A model generated the notes under the pieces. It was given only the letters and a program-made list of their open reading frames with translations, had not been told where the DNA came from and ran no database searches. A stretch of 64,000 bases of DNA from CALMRE01 sp964412895 (GTDB lineage: Bacteria; UBP6; UBA1177; JAKLFG01). This document shows positions 35,582 through 44,071 of the stretch, piece by piece. A program made the translations under genes and the position numbers. How positions within the stretch are numbered: the first letter of the stretch is position 1; each line of letters starts with the position of its first letter. The stretch covers positions 11,712 through 75,711 of the forward strand of contig CAYPQK010000002.1 in the NCBI GenBank assembly GCA_964412895.1, written 5' to 3'.

Positions 35582-36498
35582 GTCGTTTTCCCCGCGATAT
35601 GAAGAAACACATCCTCAAGCGTCGGCGTCACCTGCTCCACCGCCGTGATCCCGGCGACACCGGCGAACAGTTCTTCCGCCGGGAGCGCCGCGTCGGCCAT
35701 GACATGGAGCGTATCGCCGAAAAGCGCCGCCGACTTAACCGCCGGAAGTTGCCGCACCGCCGGGAGGAGAGATGCCGGATCGGCCGCCTGCACCTCGTAC
35801 AGCCGCCATGCCGCAAGCAGTTTCTTCAGCCCCGCCGGGGTATCTTCGGCCACGATCTCGCCGTCGGCGATGAACGATATCCGGTGGCAGAACTCCGCCT
35901 CGTCGAGGAAGTGGGTCGTCACGAATATGGTGGTCCCCGCCGCCGAGAACGAATAAATGAGATCCCAGAACGCGCGCCGCTGTATCGGGTCGACCCCGGC
36001 GGTCGGCTCGTCAAGGAAGATGATGTCGGGTTCGTGAATGATGGCGCAGGCGAGCGCCAGCCGCTGCTGGAAGCCGCGCGGCAGGTCCCCCGCGAAGGTG
36101 TTGCGCCGTTCGGTGAGCTCCAGCAACGCAAAGACCTCGTCGCGCCGGGCCTTGAGCCGGTCGGGCGTCATGCCGTAGATGTCGCCGAAGAAATCGACAT
36201 TCTCGGCCGCCGTCAGGTCCTCGTACAGCGAGAACTTCTGGCACATGTAGCCGATCCGCCGCTTCACCCCCTCGGGATCATTCGCCACATCGACCCCGGC
36301 GACCAGCGCGGTGCCGCCGCTTGGCTCCAAAAGACCGCAGAGCATCTTTATCGTCGTCGATTTTCCCGCGCCGTTCGCCCCGAGAAAGCCGTATATCTCG
36401 CCGCGTTCCACCGTGAAATCGATCCCTTTAACGGCGCGGAAAGAACCGAACCGTTTCTCCAGTTTCGTAACGGTGATGGCGTTGGGCGTTCCGGTCAT
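35578..36498 (-). CDS. ABC exporter ATP-binding protein with non-canonical signature motif
   Basis: 306 residues, corresponding to the second half of the fused E. coli YbhF. Walker A GANGAGKSTTIK, Q-loop region GYMCQKFSLY, Walker B IIFLDEPTAGVDP and the H-loop TTHFLDEAEFC are consensus, but the ABC signature is LPRGFQQRL instead of LSGGQ. In a head-to-tail dimer with the other ATPase this makes its own nucleotide site canonical and the opposite site degenerate. A C-terminal domain of about 80 residues follows, as is usual for this group. Confidence 0.92.
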   Translation of the reverse strand: MTGTPNAITVTKLEKRFGSFRAVKGIDFTVERGEIYGFLGANGAGKSTTIKMLCGLLEPSGGTALVAGVDVANDPEGVKRRIGYMCQKFSLYEDLTAAENVDFFGDIYGMTPDRLKARRDEVFALLELTERRNTFAGDLPRGFQQRLALACAIIHEPDIIFLDEPTAGVDPIQRRAFWDLIYSFSAAGTTIFVTTHFLDEAEFCHRISFIADGEIVAEDTPAGLKKLLAAWRLYEVQAADPASLLPAVRQLPAVKSAALFGDTLHVMADAALPAEELFAGVAGITAVEQVTPTLEDVFLHIAGKTT

Positions 36499-37418
36499 GC
36501 CGCCCTCCGCCGCTCGGTGAGGAGTCGGATGAAAACATCTTCCAGCGTCGGCTTCACCGCCCGGAATTGCGTCACCCGCACCGTACCCTCAAGCGCCTCT
36601 CTCAGCGCCGCCTCGTCGCCCTGCGCGGTGAGTTCCGCGTGAATTTTATCACCGAATATCTGCACCGAGGCGACCCCCGGTAGCGTCTGCGCCAGTTCGT
36701 AGGCCTTTTTCAACGGCTCGGCGATCACCTCAAAGAGCCGTCCCGGGAACCGCTCCTTGGCGCCGCGCGGCGTCTCGACGGTGATGACCTTCCCGCCGTC
36801 CATGAAGGCGACCCGCTTACACCGCTCCGCCTCGTCGAGGTACGGCGTTGAGATGACGATGGTGACGCCCCCCGCCGAGACCTCGGCGAGGATGTCCCAG
36901 AAATCGCGCCGCGCCACTGGATCGACGCCGTTGGTCGGCTCGTCGAGGAAGATGATCTCGGGGGTGTGGATGAGGGTGCAGGCAAGCGCCAGTTTCTGCT
37001 TCATGCCGCCCGACAAAGCGCCCGACAGCCGGCCGCGGAACCGTTCAAGATCCATGTAATCGAGCAGTTCCTTGCGGCGCGCCGCATAGCCCTTTACGCC
37101 GTGTATCTCGGCGAAGAAATTGATATTCTCCTCAACGCTGAGATCGCCGTAGAGCGAGAAGCGCTGAGAGAGGTAGCCGATCTTCCGGATGAGCGCCATC
37201 TTCTCCTTGACCGTGTCGAACCCGAGTACGCGACAGCTCCCGGCGGCGGGAGGCAGCAGGCCGCAGAAGATGCGGATGAGGGTCGTCTTCCCGGCGCCGT
37301 CGGGACCGACGATGCCGAAGATCTCACCTTTTTCGACCGCGAGATCGACGCCGTCCAGCGCCGTCACCTTCCCGAACGAGAAGCGGAGGTTCGTGGCTTG
37401 AAGAACCGTGTCGGTCAT
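36495..37418 (-). CDS. ABC exporter ATP-binding protein lacking the H-loop histidine
   Basis: 307 residues, corresponding to the first half of YbhF. Walker A GPDGAGKTTLIR, signature LSGGMKQKLALA and Walker B IIFLDEPTNGVDP are consensus. The switch segment reads STPYLDEAERC, with Pro where ABC ATPases usually have the catalytic His. Start and stop overlap the flanking genes by 4 bases. It probably forms an obligate heterodimer with the product of the gene just downstream. Confidence 0.92.
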   Translation of the reverse strand: MTDTVLQATNLRFSFGKVTALDGVDLAVEKGEIFGIVGPDGAGKTTLIRIFCGLLPPAAGSCRVLGFDTVKEKMALIRKIGYLSQRFSLYGDLSVEENINFFAEIHGVKGYAARRKELLDYMDLERFRGRLSGALSGGMKQKLALACTLIHTPEIIFLDEPTNGVDPVARRDFWDILAEVSAGGVTIVISTPYLDEAERCKRVAFMDGGKVITVETPRGAKERFPGRLFEVIAEPLKKAYELAQTLPGVASVQIFGDKIHAELTAQGDEAALREALEGTVRVTQFRAVKPTLEDVFIRLLTERRRAA

Positions 37419-38371
37419 TTCACAAACACCACATCGACCGGCATCCCTGGTTTGAAGATGCCCGCGCCGTTGTCGGCGGTCAGTTCGATCCGGTAGACCG
37501 TCTTGACCCGCTCCTCTTTGGTCTGTATCGTTTTGGGGGTGAATTCGGCGATGTCGGCGATGCGCGATACCGTCGCGGTGAGCGGTTTATCGGGGAACGA
37601 ATCGACCCGCACCGCGGCCTGCAGGCCGAGCTTCACGAGCCCCAGATCGCGCTCCGGCACAAAGGCGGTGATCTTCACCGTCGACAGGTCGGAGATGATG
37701 GCGAGGGTACTTCCCGGCGCCGCCACTTCGCCCGGTTCGGCGAGCCGGTGGAGGACCGTCCCGTCGCGCGGCGCATAGATGGTGCAGTCGGCGATCTTCT
37801 TCTTCAGGATGTCGATGGCCGACCGCGCCTGATCGTAGGCCGCCACCGCCGCGTCTATCTCCTCTTTCTGCGCGCCGTTCTGCGCCTTCTCATATTGCTT
37901 TTTCGCCTGTTCGACCTGACTTTTCGCCCGGTCGCGCTGGGTCATCATGTCGTCGAGGTCCTTGTCGGTGACCGATCCGGCCTCTTTCAGTCGAGAGAGG
38001 CGCTGATATTCGCGCTCGAACTTTTCGGCGCCGATATCGGCCTGATTGACCAGTTCTTTCGCCGACGCGAGGTCTTCGCTACGCGCTCCTTTTTTAACGA
38101 GCGCCAGCCGCGCAGAGGCCGCCCGCACGCCGGCCTCGGCCTGCTTGAGTTGCAGTTCATAGTCGGCGGTGTCTATCCGGGCGATGACCGCCCCTTTCTT
38201 CACCACCGTCCCCTCGACCGCGTTCATCTCGATCAACCGCCCGGCGACCAGCGGCGATATCCGCACCGTGTCGCTCTCGACCGAACCGGTCAGCACGATC
38301 TCGTTCAGATTCTCCTTGCCGTTGCAGGCGGCGATGAGCATGAACATAAGGAAAAGAAATGTCTTTTTCAT
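37415..38371 (-). CDS. HlyD-family periplasmic adaptor lipoprotein (YbhG-like)
   Basis: 318 residues. Signal peptide with lipobox LIAAC, then the biotinyl-lipoyl half-motif (GRLIEMNAVEGTVVKKGAVIA), a long coiled-coil hairpin at about residues 75-195 with Lys/Glu/Gln heptads, the second lipoyl half (YAPRDGTVLHRLAEPGEVA), and a beta-barrel ending in MPVDVVFVK. It links the inner-membrane ABC exporter to an outer-membrane channel, which is not encoded here. Confidence 0.92.
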   Translation of the reverse strand: MKKTFLFLMFMLIAACNGKENLNEIVLTGSVESDTVRISPLVAGRLIEMNAVEGTVVKKGAVIARIDTADYELQLKQAEAGVRAASARLALVKKGARSEDLASAKELVNQADIGAEKFEREYQRLSRLKEAGSVTDKDLDDMMTQRDRAKSQVEQAKKQYEKAQNGAQKEEIDAAVAAYDQARSAIDILKKKIADCTIYAPRDGTVLHRLAEPGEVAAPGSTLAIISDLSTVKITAFVPERDLGLVKLGLQAAVRVDSFPDKPLTATVSRIADIAEFTPKTIQTKEERVKTVYRIELTADNGAGIFKPGMPVDVVFVK

Positions 38372-38958
38372 GACACACCTCCCGTGCGCCGTTCCGGAGG
38401 CACGATGCCGTGGAAGAAGATGCCGAATATCTGCTCGGCGAATTCGGACGGTTTCAGGTTGAGTTCGAGCATCATCGCCGGGTTGCCGAGCCGGTTGATG
38501 ATCTGCATGAAGACCCGCAGGAAGAGGTCGACATTGAGGTCGGCCCGCACCTCGCCGTTCTTCTTGCCGCGCTCGATGACCTCGCCGATATGCGAAAGGA
38601 CCGTCAGCCGCCGTTCCTCTATCTCGCGCCAGAGGTCGGGCATCATCCTCATGTCGGCCATCATCGGCTCCGAAATGTCGCGTGACAGGCCGCGGAACAC
38701 CTCAATGACGCCGACGAAGAAATCGGCGACGGTGTTCGTTTCCTTCATCAGTTCCTGCATCCGCGCCATCTTCGGTAGCATGATGGTCAGGACGACCGCC
38801 CGCACCAACTCCTCCTTCGACGGGAAGAGGGCGTAGAGCGTTTTCTTGCTCATCCGCAGGTTCGCGGCGATCTCGTCCATCGTGATGCGCCGGAATCCGA
38901 ACTGATAAAAGAGCCGTTTCGCCTCGGCGACCACCAACTCCCGGGTATCTTCCGCCAT
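38368..38958 (-). CDS. TetR/AcrR family regulator
   Basis: 196 residues. N-terminal helix-turn-helix ITMDEIAANLRMSKKTLYAL then FPSKEELV, and a helical ligand-binding C-terminal domain. Start is ATG 38958 with GGGAGG upstream; the longer frame (TTG 38997) overlaps the operator. First gene of the exporter operon, as CecR in E. coli. It probably represses its own promoter through the inverted repeat at 38976-39007 and is released by the exporter's substrate. Confidence 0.92.
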   Translation of the reverse strand: MAEDTRELVVAEAKRLFYQFGFRRITMDEIAANLRMSKKTLYALFPSKEELVRAVVLTIMLPKMARMQELMKETNTVADFFVGVIEVFRGLSRDISEPMMADMRMMPDLWREIEERRLTVLSHIGEVIERGKKNGEVRADLNVDLFLRVFMQIINRLGNPAMMLELNLKPSEFAEQIFGIFFHGIVPPERRTGGVS

Positions 38959-38975
38959 GACAACCTCCCAAAACG

Positions 38976-39007
38976 AAGGAAACTTAAAACTCAACAATCG
39001 TTTCCTT
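38976..39007. promoter_or_regulatory. Candidate TetR operator (inverted repeat)
   Basis: AAGGAAAC (38976-38983) and GTTTCCTT (39000-39007) form perfect 8-base arms around 16 bases. The distal arm touches the -10 box of the operon promoter, so binding would block transcription start. Confidence 0.6.
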
Positions 39008-39034
39008 TATACTCCTCCGTTTTCCCATTGTCAA
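39006..39034 (-). promoter_or_regulatory. Strong promoter of the TetR-exporter operon
   Basis: Minus strand: TTGACA (39034-39029), 17 bases, TATAAA (39011-39006), the closest to consensus in the window. It overlaps the inverted repeat. Confidence 0.78.
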
Positions 39035-39044
39035 CAGAAATAAT

Positions 39045-39072
39045 TTGCCAGCGGCGGTAAGTTCGATATACT
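39045..39072 (+). promoter_or_regulatory. Putative promoter of the first MFS gene
   Basis: TTGCCA (39045-39050), 16 bases, TATACT (39067-39072), divergent from the exporter promoter. GGAGG precedes ATG 39106. Confidence 0.7.
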
Positions 39073-39105
39073 TCACACGATTTTTTACTTCTCTGGAGGA
39101 TTCTC

Positions 39106-40668
39106 ATGAGTCTTGCCGACATGATCGTCATCTTCGGCGGCGCCGTTCTGGGCATCTCTTTTATCTACATCATCTGGGGCTACCTCAAAGGGCTCAAGCG
39201 GTCACCGGGCGACATGTGGATCCTTTTCGCCTACCTGCTGGTGACCTATGTCGCCTACTCGTCGCAGAATGTGTCGCTGACGCTGTGGCTGTCGGCCGAC
39301 TGCGGGCTGGGCGACATCGCCGCGGGCACCTATATCACCACTTGGTCGATCATGCTCTCGATGGTCGGGATGGTGGCGGGGGCGCTGGTCGACACCATCG
39401 GCATCCGGCGGACCCTCTTTTTCAGCGTCGTGTTCCTGCTCATCGCCCGCGTGTCGATGGTCTTCCTCACCAATCCGCTGATCGTTTTCATCTTCGGCTT
39501 CGTCCCCTATGCGATAGGTTTCGCCATCGTCTCNNNNNNNNNNAAACGCTACACCACCAAGGAAAGTGCGGCGCTCGGTTTCGGGCTGTTCTATGTCCTG
39601 ATGAACGGCGCGTTCGCCGTCGGCGGAATATTTTTCGATAAGGTACGCGGCGCCTATTCGCTGAGAGATGCGGCGGGAAAGATAGTCAACGATAACGCCG
39701 GGACGATGCTGTTCGGGATGCACTTCTCGACCTACCAGATGCTCTATCTCTTCGTCCTCATCCTGACCATCGTGAGCGTCGGACTCATCTTCTTCGTCCG
39801 GTCGGGCGTCGAACTCGACGACGACGGGAATGTCATCGTCAAGCCGCTCATCGATCACGGGTCGGGTCTTGCCGCCGTAAAAAGCGCTTTCGTCAAGACG
39901 GGGCAGATGATCAAGTCGGTCTTTTCGGAGAAATATTTCTGGATATTCATCACCATCATCACCCTCACCATTTTCGTCCGCATGGTCTTCTTCCAGCTAC
40001 AGTACACTTTCCCGAAATACGGCCTGCGCATACTCGGGCTCGACGCAAAGATCGGCACCATCTACGGCGTCCTCAATCCGGTCCTCATCATCTTCCTCGT
40101 GCCGGTGGTGGCGCTCCTCACCAAGAAGATATCCTCCTACAAACTGCTGGTGGTCGGCTCGATCGTGTCGGCCTCTTCCTGTTTCATCGTCATGATCCCT
40201 CCCTCGGCGGTGTCGTGGTTGACCAACACCGTCTGGGGCGAATTGGTTTTCGTCAAGTGGCTCGGCATGGCGCCGACCCACGCGGCGCTGATGCAGAACC
40301 CGCCGGTCCCCGAATACTGGCCTTTCATCATCTTCATTCTGGTGTTCACCGTCGGCGAGGCGATCTGGTCGCCGAAACTGATGCAGTTCACCGCCGAGAT
40401 AGCGCCGAAAGGGAAGGAGGGAACCTATCTCGCCCTTTCGCTCCTGCCCTTTTTCCTCGCGAAACTCATCGCCGGCCCGATGTCGGGGATACTGCTCAAC
40501 GCCTATGTGCCGGTCGGTCCGAATAAAGAGATACTCGGCCCCTATCCCGATCACAGCATGATCTGGTTCTGGATCGGCGCCATGGCGATCATCACCCCCA
40601 TCGGTCTGCTGCTCATGAAGGGGACCTTCCAGAAACGGGAAGAGCAGGCGGCCGCCGACGGGCATTAA
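39106..40668 (+). CDS. MFS transporter, tandem paralogue 1 (contains assembly gap)
   Basis: About 520 residues as assembled, 12 membrane helices. The MFS loop motif appears as GALVDTIGIRRTLFF and the family-specific C-terminal block as EAIWSPKLMQFTAEIAPKG then LPFFLAKLIAGPMSGILL. The ten N at 39534-39543 lie between GFAIV and KRYTTKE. The two paralogues downstream have 8 residues where this gene shows 4 unknown codons, so about 12 bases are missing and the frame is preserved. Substrate unknown; peptide/POT-like or metabolite transport is possible. Confidence 0.87.
   Translation: MSLADMIVIFGGAVLGISFIYIIWGYLKGLKRSPGDMWILFAYLLVTYVAYSSQNVSLTLWLSADCGLGDIAAGTYITTWSIMLSMVGMVAGALVDTIGIRRTLFFSVVFLLIARVSMVFLTNPLIVFIFGFVPYAIGFAIVXXXXKRYTTKESAALGFGLFYVLMNGAFAVGGIFFDKVRGAYSLRDAAGKIVNDNAGTMLFGMHFSTYQMLYLFVLILTIVSVGLIFFVRSGVELDDDGNVIVKPLIDHGSGLAAVKSAFVKTGQMIKSVFSEKYFWIFITIITLTIFVRMVFFQLQYTFPKYGLRILGLDAKIGTIYGVLNPVLIIFLVPVVALLTKKISSYKLLVVGSIVSASSCFIVMIPPSAVSWLTNTVWGELVFVKWLGMAPTHAALMQNPPVPEYWPFIIFILVFTVGEAIWSPKLMQFTAEIAPKGKEGTYLALSLLPFFLAKLIAGPMSGILLNAYVPVGPNKEILGPYPDHSMIWFWIGAMAIITPIGLLLMKGTFQKREEQAAADGH
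39534..39543. other. Assembly gap (10 N) inside MFS gene 1
   Basis: A run of exactly ten N, a scaffolding placeholder. Comparison with the paralogues suggests the true gap is about 22 bases. Confidence 0.95.
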
Positions 40669-40679
40669 GCAAAAAAAAC

Positions 40680-40708
40680 TTTACTCCGCCCCCCGGCGCC
40701 GGTATCTT
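40680..40708 (+). promoter_or_regulatory. Possible promoter of MFS gene 2
   Basis: TTTACT (40680-40685), 17 bases, TATCTT (40703-40708). Weaker than the others; the three MFS genes may instead be read through from 39067. Confidence 0.35.
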
Positions 40709-40739
40709 TCGGCGACACTTTATCTGACGGGAGTCGTGC

Positions 40740-42413
40740 ATGAACGCTGTTGAAACGACGCTACGGACTGCCGACATCATCGTGTATGTGACAATGGTCG
40801 GCCTCGCCATCGCCTTCTTCTACATCGTGTGGAGCTACGCGAAAGGACTCAAGGATTCGCCGCGCGACATGTGGGTCCTGTTCACCTACAAGATCATCCA
40901 GTATGTCGCCTACGCCGCGATGAACCCCATCCTTATCCTGTGGCTTTCCAAGGAATGCGGGCTGGGCGATATCGCCGCCGGCAGTTACATCATGGCGTGG
41001 TCGATACTGCTGTCGCTGGTCGGGATGGTATCGGGGGCGCTCGTCGACACCATCGGCATCAAGCGGACCCTCATCTTCAGCGTGGTGTTCCTCGTCATCG
41101 CCCGCTTCTTCATGACCTTCGTCACCCATCCGGTGCTGATATTCTTCGTCGGGTTCGTCCCGTTCGCCATCGGCTTCGCGATGGTGGCGCCGGTCGTCTC
41201 GGTCTCGATAAAGCGCTTCACGACCAAGGAGGGGGCGACGCTCGGCTTCGGCCTGTTCTATGTCATCATGAACGCCGCCTACGCCATCGGCGGCTGGATG
41301 ATCGACTACTTCCGCACGGTGTTCGTCGAGCGCGACGCGGCCGGCAAGATCATCAACGAGAACTTCGGCGCGACGCTCTTCGGCATGCATTTCTCGACCT
41401 ATCAGCTCCTCTTCGTAACGGCGTTCATCCTCACCGTTCTGAGCGCCGCCTGCATCCTCTTCATCCGCGACGGCATCGAGGTGGAGGAAGAGACCGATGA
41501 GAGCGGGAAAAAGAGTTCGAAGATAGTCGTCAAGCCCGTGCAAGACCACGGATCGGGGCTCGCCGCGATAAAGAGCGCTTTCCTCACCATGTCCGGCCGC
41601 ATCAAGAGCGCCGTTTCGGAGAATTATTTTTGGATATTCATCCTCATCCTCACCGTGACACTCTTCGTCCGGTTCATATTCTTCCACCTTCACTACACCT
41701 TCCCGAAGTACGGCATCCGCGTGCTGGGCGAAGGGGCGAAGATCGGCAACATCTACGGCGTCCTCAACCCGGCGCTCATCATCTTCCTCGTCCCGTTGTT
41801 CGCCGCGATAACCAAAAAATGGCGCTCCTTCACGATGCTGGTGGTCGGCTCGACCATATCGGCGCTCTCCTGTTTCATCGCCGTCATCCCCGGCACCGCT
41901 TTCTCGGGCCTCACCGATTCGGTGCTCGGCGAGATCGTCTTCATCAAGTGGCTCGCGATGGCGCCCGATATGCCGACGCTCCTTGCCAACCCGCCGGTCC
42001 CCGAATACTGGTCGCTCATCGTCTTCTTCACCGTCTTCACCATCGGCGAGGCGATCTGGTCGCCGCGGCTCATGCAGTTCACCGCCGAGATAGCGCCCAA
42101 GGGAAAAGAGGGGACCTACATCGCGCTGGCGGTCCTGCCGTTCTTCCTCGCCAAATTCGTCGTCGGCCCGATGTCGGGAATGCTCGTCAACGCCTACACC
42201 CCGATGGTCGACAAGATCGATCCGGCGACCGGGGCCAAAGTGCTCGACGCCGCCGGCAAGGCGGTGCAGGTGGTGGGCGATCTTTCCCAGCACTACATGG
42301 TCTGGGTCTGGATCGGCGGCATGGCGATCGTGACCCCCATCGGCCTGCTCCTCCTGCACGGCATCTACAAAAAGCACATGGAAGATAAGACCGGTCCCTC
42401 CGCCGCCCACTAG
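40740..42413 (+). CDS. MFS transporter, tandem paralogue 2
   Basis: 557 residues, 12 helices, collinear with its neighbours. Shared segments: AGSYIMAWSILLSLVGMVSG, VDTIGIKRTLIFS, KRFTTKEGATLGFGLFYVI and EIAPKGKEGTYIALAVLPFF. It has a longer last periplasmic loop (about residues 490-520) than the other two copies. A highly conserved pocket with a divergent loop suggests related but not identical substrates. Confidence 0.9.
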   Translation: MNAVETTLRTADIIVYVTMVGLAIAFFYIVWSYAKGLKDSPRDMWVLFTYKIIQYVAYAAMNPILILWLSKECGLGDIAAGSYIMAWSILLSLVGMVSGALVDTIGIKRTLIFSVVFLVIARFFMTFVTHPVLIFFVGFVPFAIGFAMVAPVVSVSIKRFTTKEGATLGFGLFYVIMNAAYAIGGWMIDYFRTVFVERDAAGKIINENFGATLFGMHFSTYQLLFVTAFILTVLSAACILFIRDGIEVEEETDESGKKSSKIVVKPVQDHGSGLAAIKSAFLTMSGRIKSAVSENYFWIFILILTVTLFVRFIFFHLHYTFPKYGIRVLGEGAKIGNIYGVLNPALIIFLVPLFAAITKKWRSFTMLVVGSTISALSCFIAVIPGTAFSGLTDSVLGEIVFIKWLAMAPDMPTLLANPPVPEYWSLIVFFTVFTIGEAIWSPRLMQFTAEIAPKGKEGTYIALAVLPFFLAKFVVGPMSGMLVNAYTPMVDKIDPATGAKVLDAAGKAVQVVGDLSQHYMVWVWIGGMAIVTPIGLLLLHGIYKKHMEDKTGPSAAH

Positions 42414-42452
42414 GAGCGGCGCCCGCTCCCCGAACATGAGAACGAGGCCACC

Positions 42453-43991
42453 ATGACCCCCGCGCTCGCTTTCAACCTGCTGATCGCCGTTGTCGGCGTC
42501 GTCATCGCCGCCATCGTCGTCGTTTACATCAAGGGTCTGCGCGCCTCGCCGCGCGACCTGTGGCTCCTCTACGGGACCAAGGTGCTCGAGTATTCGGCCT
42601 ACGCGATGATCAACATGACCATCGCCCTCTACCTCACCAAGAATTTCGGCATGGGCGATGTCGCGGCGGGAACCTATTTTTCCGTCTGGAGCATCCTCAT
42701 CAACCTCTTCACCATCGTCATCGGCGCGGTGACCGACACCATCGGCATCAAGCGGACACTGCTCCTCGGGACGATAACGCTCATCTTCACCCGTTTCATC
42801 CTCGCGGTATCGGGCGACATCTACACCGCCACTATTTTCGGCTTCATGCCCTACGCCTTCGGCCTCGCGGTGATGGCGCCGGTCATATCGGTCGGCATCA
42901 AGAAGATGACCACCAAAGAGACGGCAGCGATGGGTTTCGCCCTCTTTTACACCCTGATGAATGTCGGCTATGCCATCGGCGGCTGGCTGTGGGACAAGAT
43001 ACGGATCGGCGTGGCGGCCGATGGCGGCTCGTGGACTGTGCCGGGACTCGGGATCGCCCTTGCCCCCTACGAGGCGATCTTTTTCGCCGGTTTTCTGCTC
43101 ACTCTCCCGAGCCTTCTCTTTCTTTCGGTGCTGCGTGACGGGGTCGAACTCGACGACGCCGGAAAAATGGTCTTCAAGCCCCAGCCGAAACTCCCCGGCG
43201 GGATATTCACCGTGGCGCGCGACACTGCCGTCAACGCCCTCTCCGGCACCGCAAAAAGCCTCAAAAGCACTTGGAGCGACCCCTTCTTCTACAAATTCCT
43301 CGTCATCATTTTCATCGTCGTCTTCGTCCGGCTCGTCTTCTTCCACCTCAACAGCATGACGCTCCCTAAATACGGCCTGCGCCTCTTCGGCCCGGGGGCG
43401 AAGATCGGCGCCCTCTACGGTGTCCTCAACCCGGTGCTGGTCGTTATTCTGGTCCCGCTGGTCGGCTATTTCTTCAAGAAAGTCCCCTCCTACCGGATGC
43501 TCCTCATCGGCACCACCATTTCGGCGCTCGCCTGTTTCATCGGCGTGATGCCGGGCGACTGGTTCGCGGGGCTGAACGGAACGCTGCTGTCGGGCATCGT
43601 CTTCACCGAATGGCTCGGCGTCGCGGGCGATCCCCATCCCGCCTACTGGCCGCTTCTCATCTTCATCTTCGTCTTCACCATCGGCGAGGCGATCTGGTCG
43701 CCGCGGCTCATGCAGTTCACCGCCGAGTTGGCGCCCAAAGGAAAGGAAGGGACCTACATATCGCTCTCCATCCTCCCGTTCTTCCTCGCGAAAATGTTCG
43801 TCGGGCCGATGTCGGGGATACTGCTGGAGACCTATGTGCCGGTCGACGCGGCGGGGAACGCGCTCGCCAGTTATCCCGATCACTACATGGTCTGGTTCTG
43901 GGTCGGCCTCACCGCCGTCATATCGCCGGTGGGCCTGTTCCTCTTCCGGGGACTGGTCACCAAGCACGAAGCGGCGTCAAAAGAAGGGTGA
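42453..43991 (+). CDS. MFS transporter, tandem paralogue 3
   Basis: 512 residues, 12 helices. It keeps the block TDTIGIKRTLLL, MAPVISVGIKKMTTKE and EAIWSPRLMQFTAELAPKGK. It is the most divergent of the three and lacks the charged cytoplasmic insert of paralogue 2. ATG 42453 follows the previous stop by 39 bases, so the genes are probably co-transcribed. The stop lies about 25 bases before the left copy of the purC-end repeat. Confidence 0.9.
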   Translation: MTPALAFNLLIAVVGVVIAAIVVVYIKGLRASPRDLWLLYGTKVLEYSAYAMINMTIALYLTKNFGMGDVAAGTYFSVWSILINLFTIVIGAVTDTIGIKRTLLLGTITLIFTRFILAVSGDIYTATIFGFMPYAFGLAVMAPVISVGIKKMTTKETAAMGFALFYTLMNVGYAIGGWLWDKIRIGVAADGGSWTVPGLGIALAPYEAIFFAGFLLTLPSLLFLSVLRDGVELDDAGKMVFKPQPKLPGGIFTVARDTAVNALSGTAKSLKSTWSDPFFYKFLVIIFIVVFVRLVFFHLNSMTLPKYGLRLFGPGAKIGALYGVLNPVLVVILVPLVGYFFKKVPSYRMLLIGTTISALACFIGVMPGDWFAGLNGTLLSGIVFTEWLGVAGDPHPAYWPLLIFIFVFTIGEAIWSPRLMQFTAELAPKGKEGTYISLSILPFFLAKMFVGPMSGILLETYVPVDAAGNALASYPDHYMVWFWVGLTAVISPVGLFLFRGLVTKHEAASKEG

Positions 43992-44018
43992 TCTTCGCTT
44001 AAAAAAGAGTGCGTTTCT

Positions 44019-44059
44019 ACAGTACCCGCATGGCGCGGCACTGCGAGGCGTAGAGATCG
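44019..44059. repeat. Left 41-bp direct repeat (copy of the purC 3' end)
   Basis: Matches 46014-46054 at 38 of 41 positions, with the last 25 identical. On the minus strand it encodes DLYASQCRAMRVL and a TAG stop, the same C-terminus as purC with one Ser-to-Ala change. Probably an attachment-site-like scar of insertion. Confidence 0.9.
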
Positions 44060-44071
44060 ACATAAAAAGAG

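Noticed and set aside
40761..43967. A 1068-codon open frame on the minus strand opposite the MFS genes
   Set aside because: It is antisense to three clear paralogues, rich in Arg/Asp/Glu/His, without ribosome site or domains. High GC removes stop codons in this frame.
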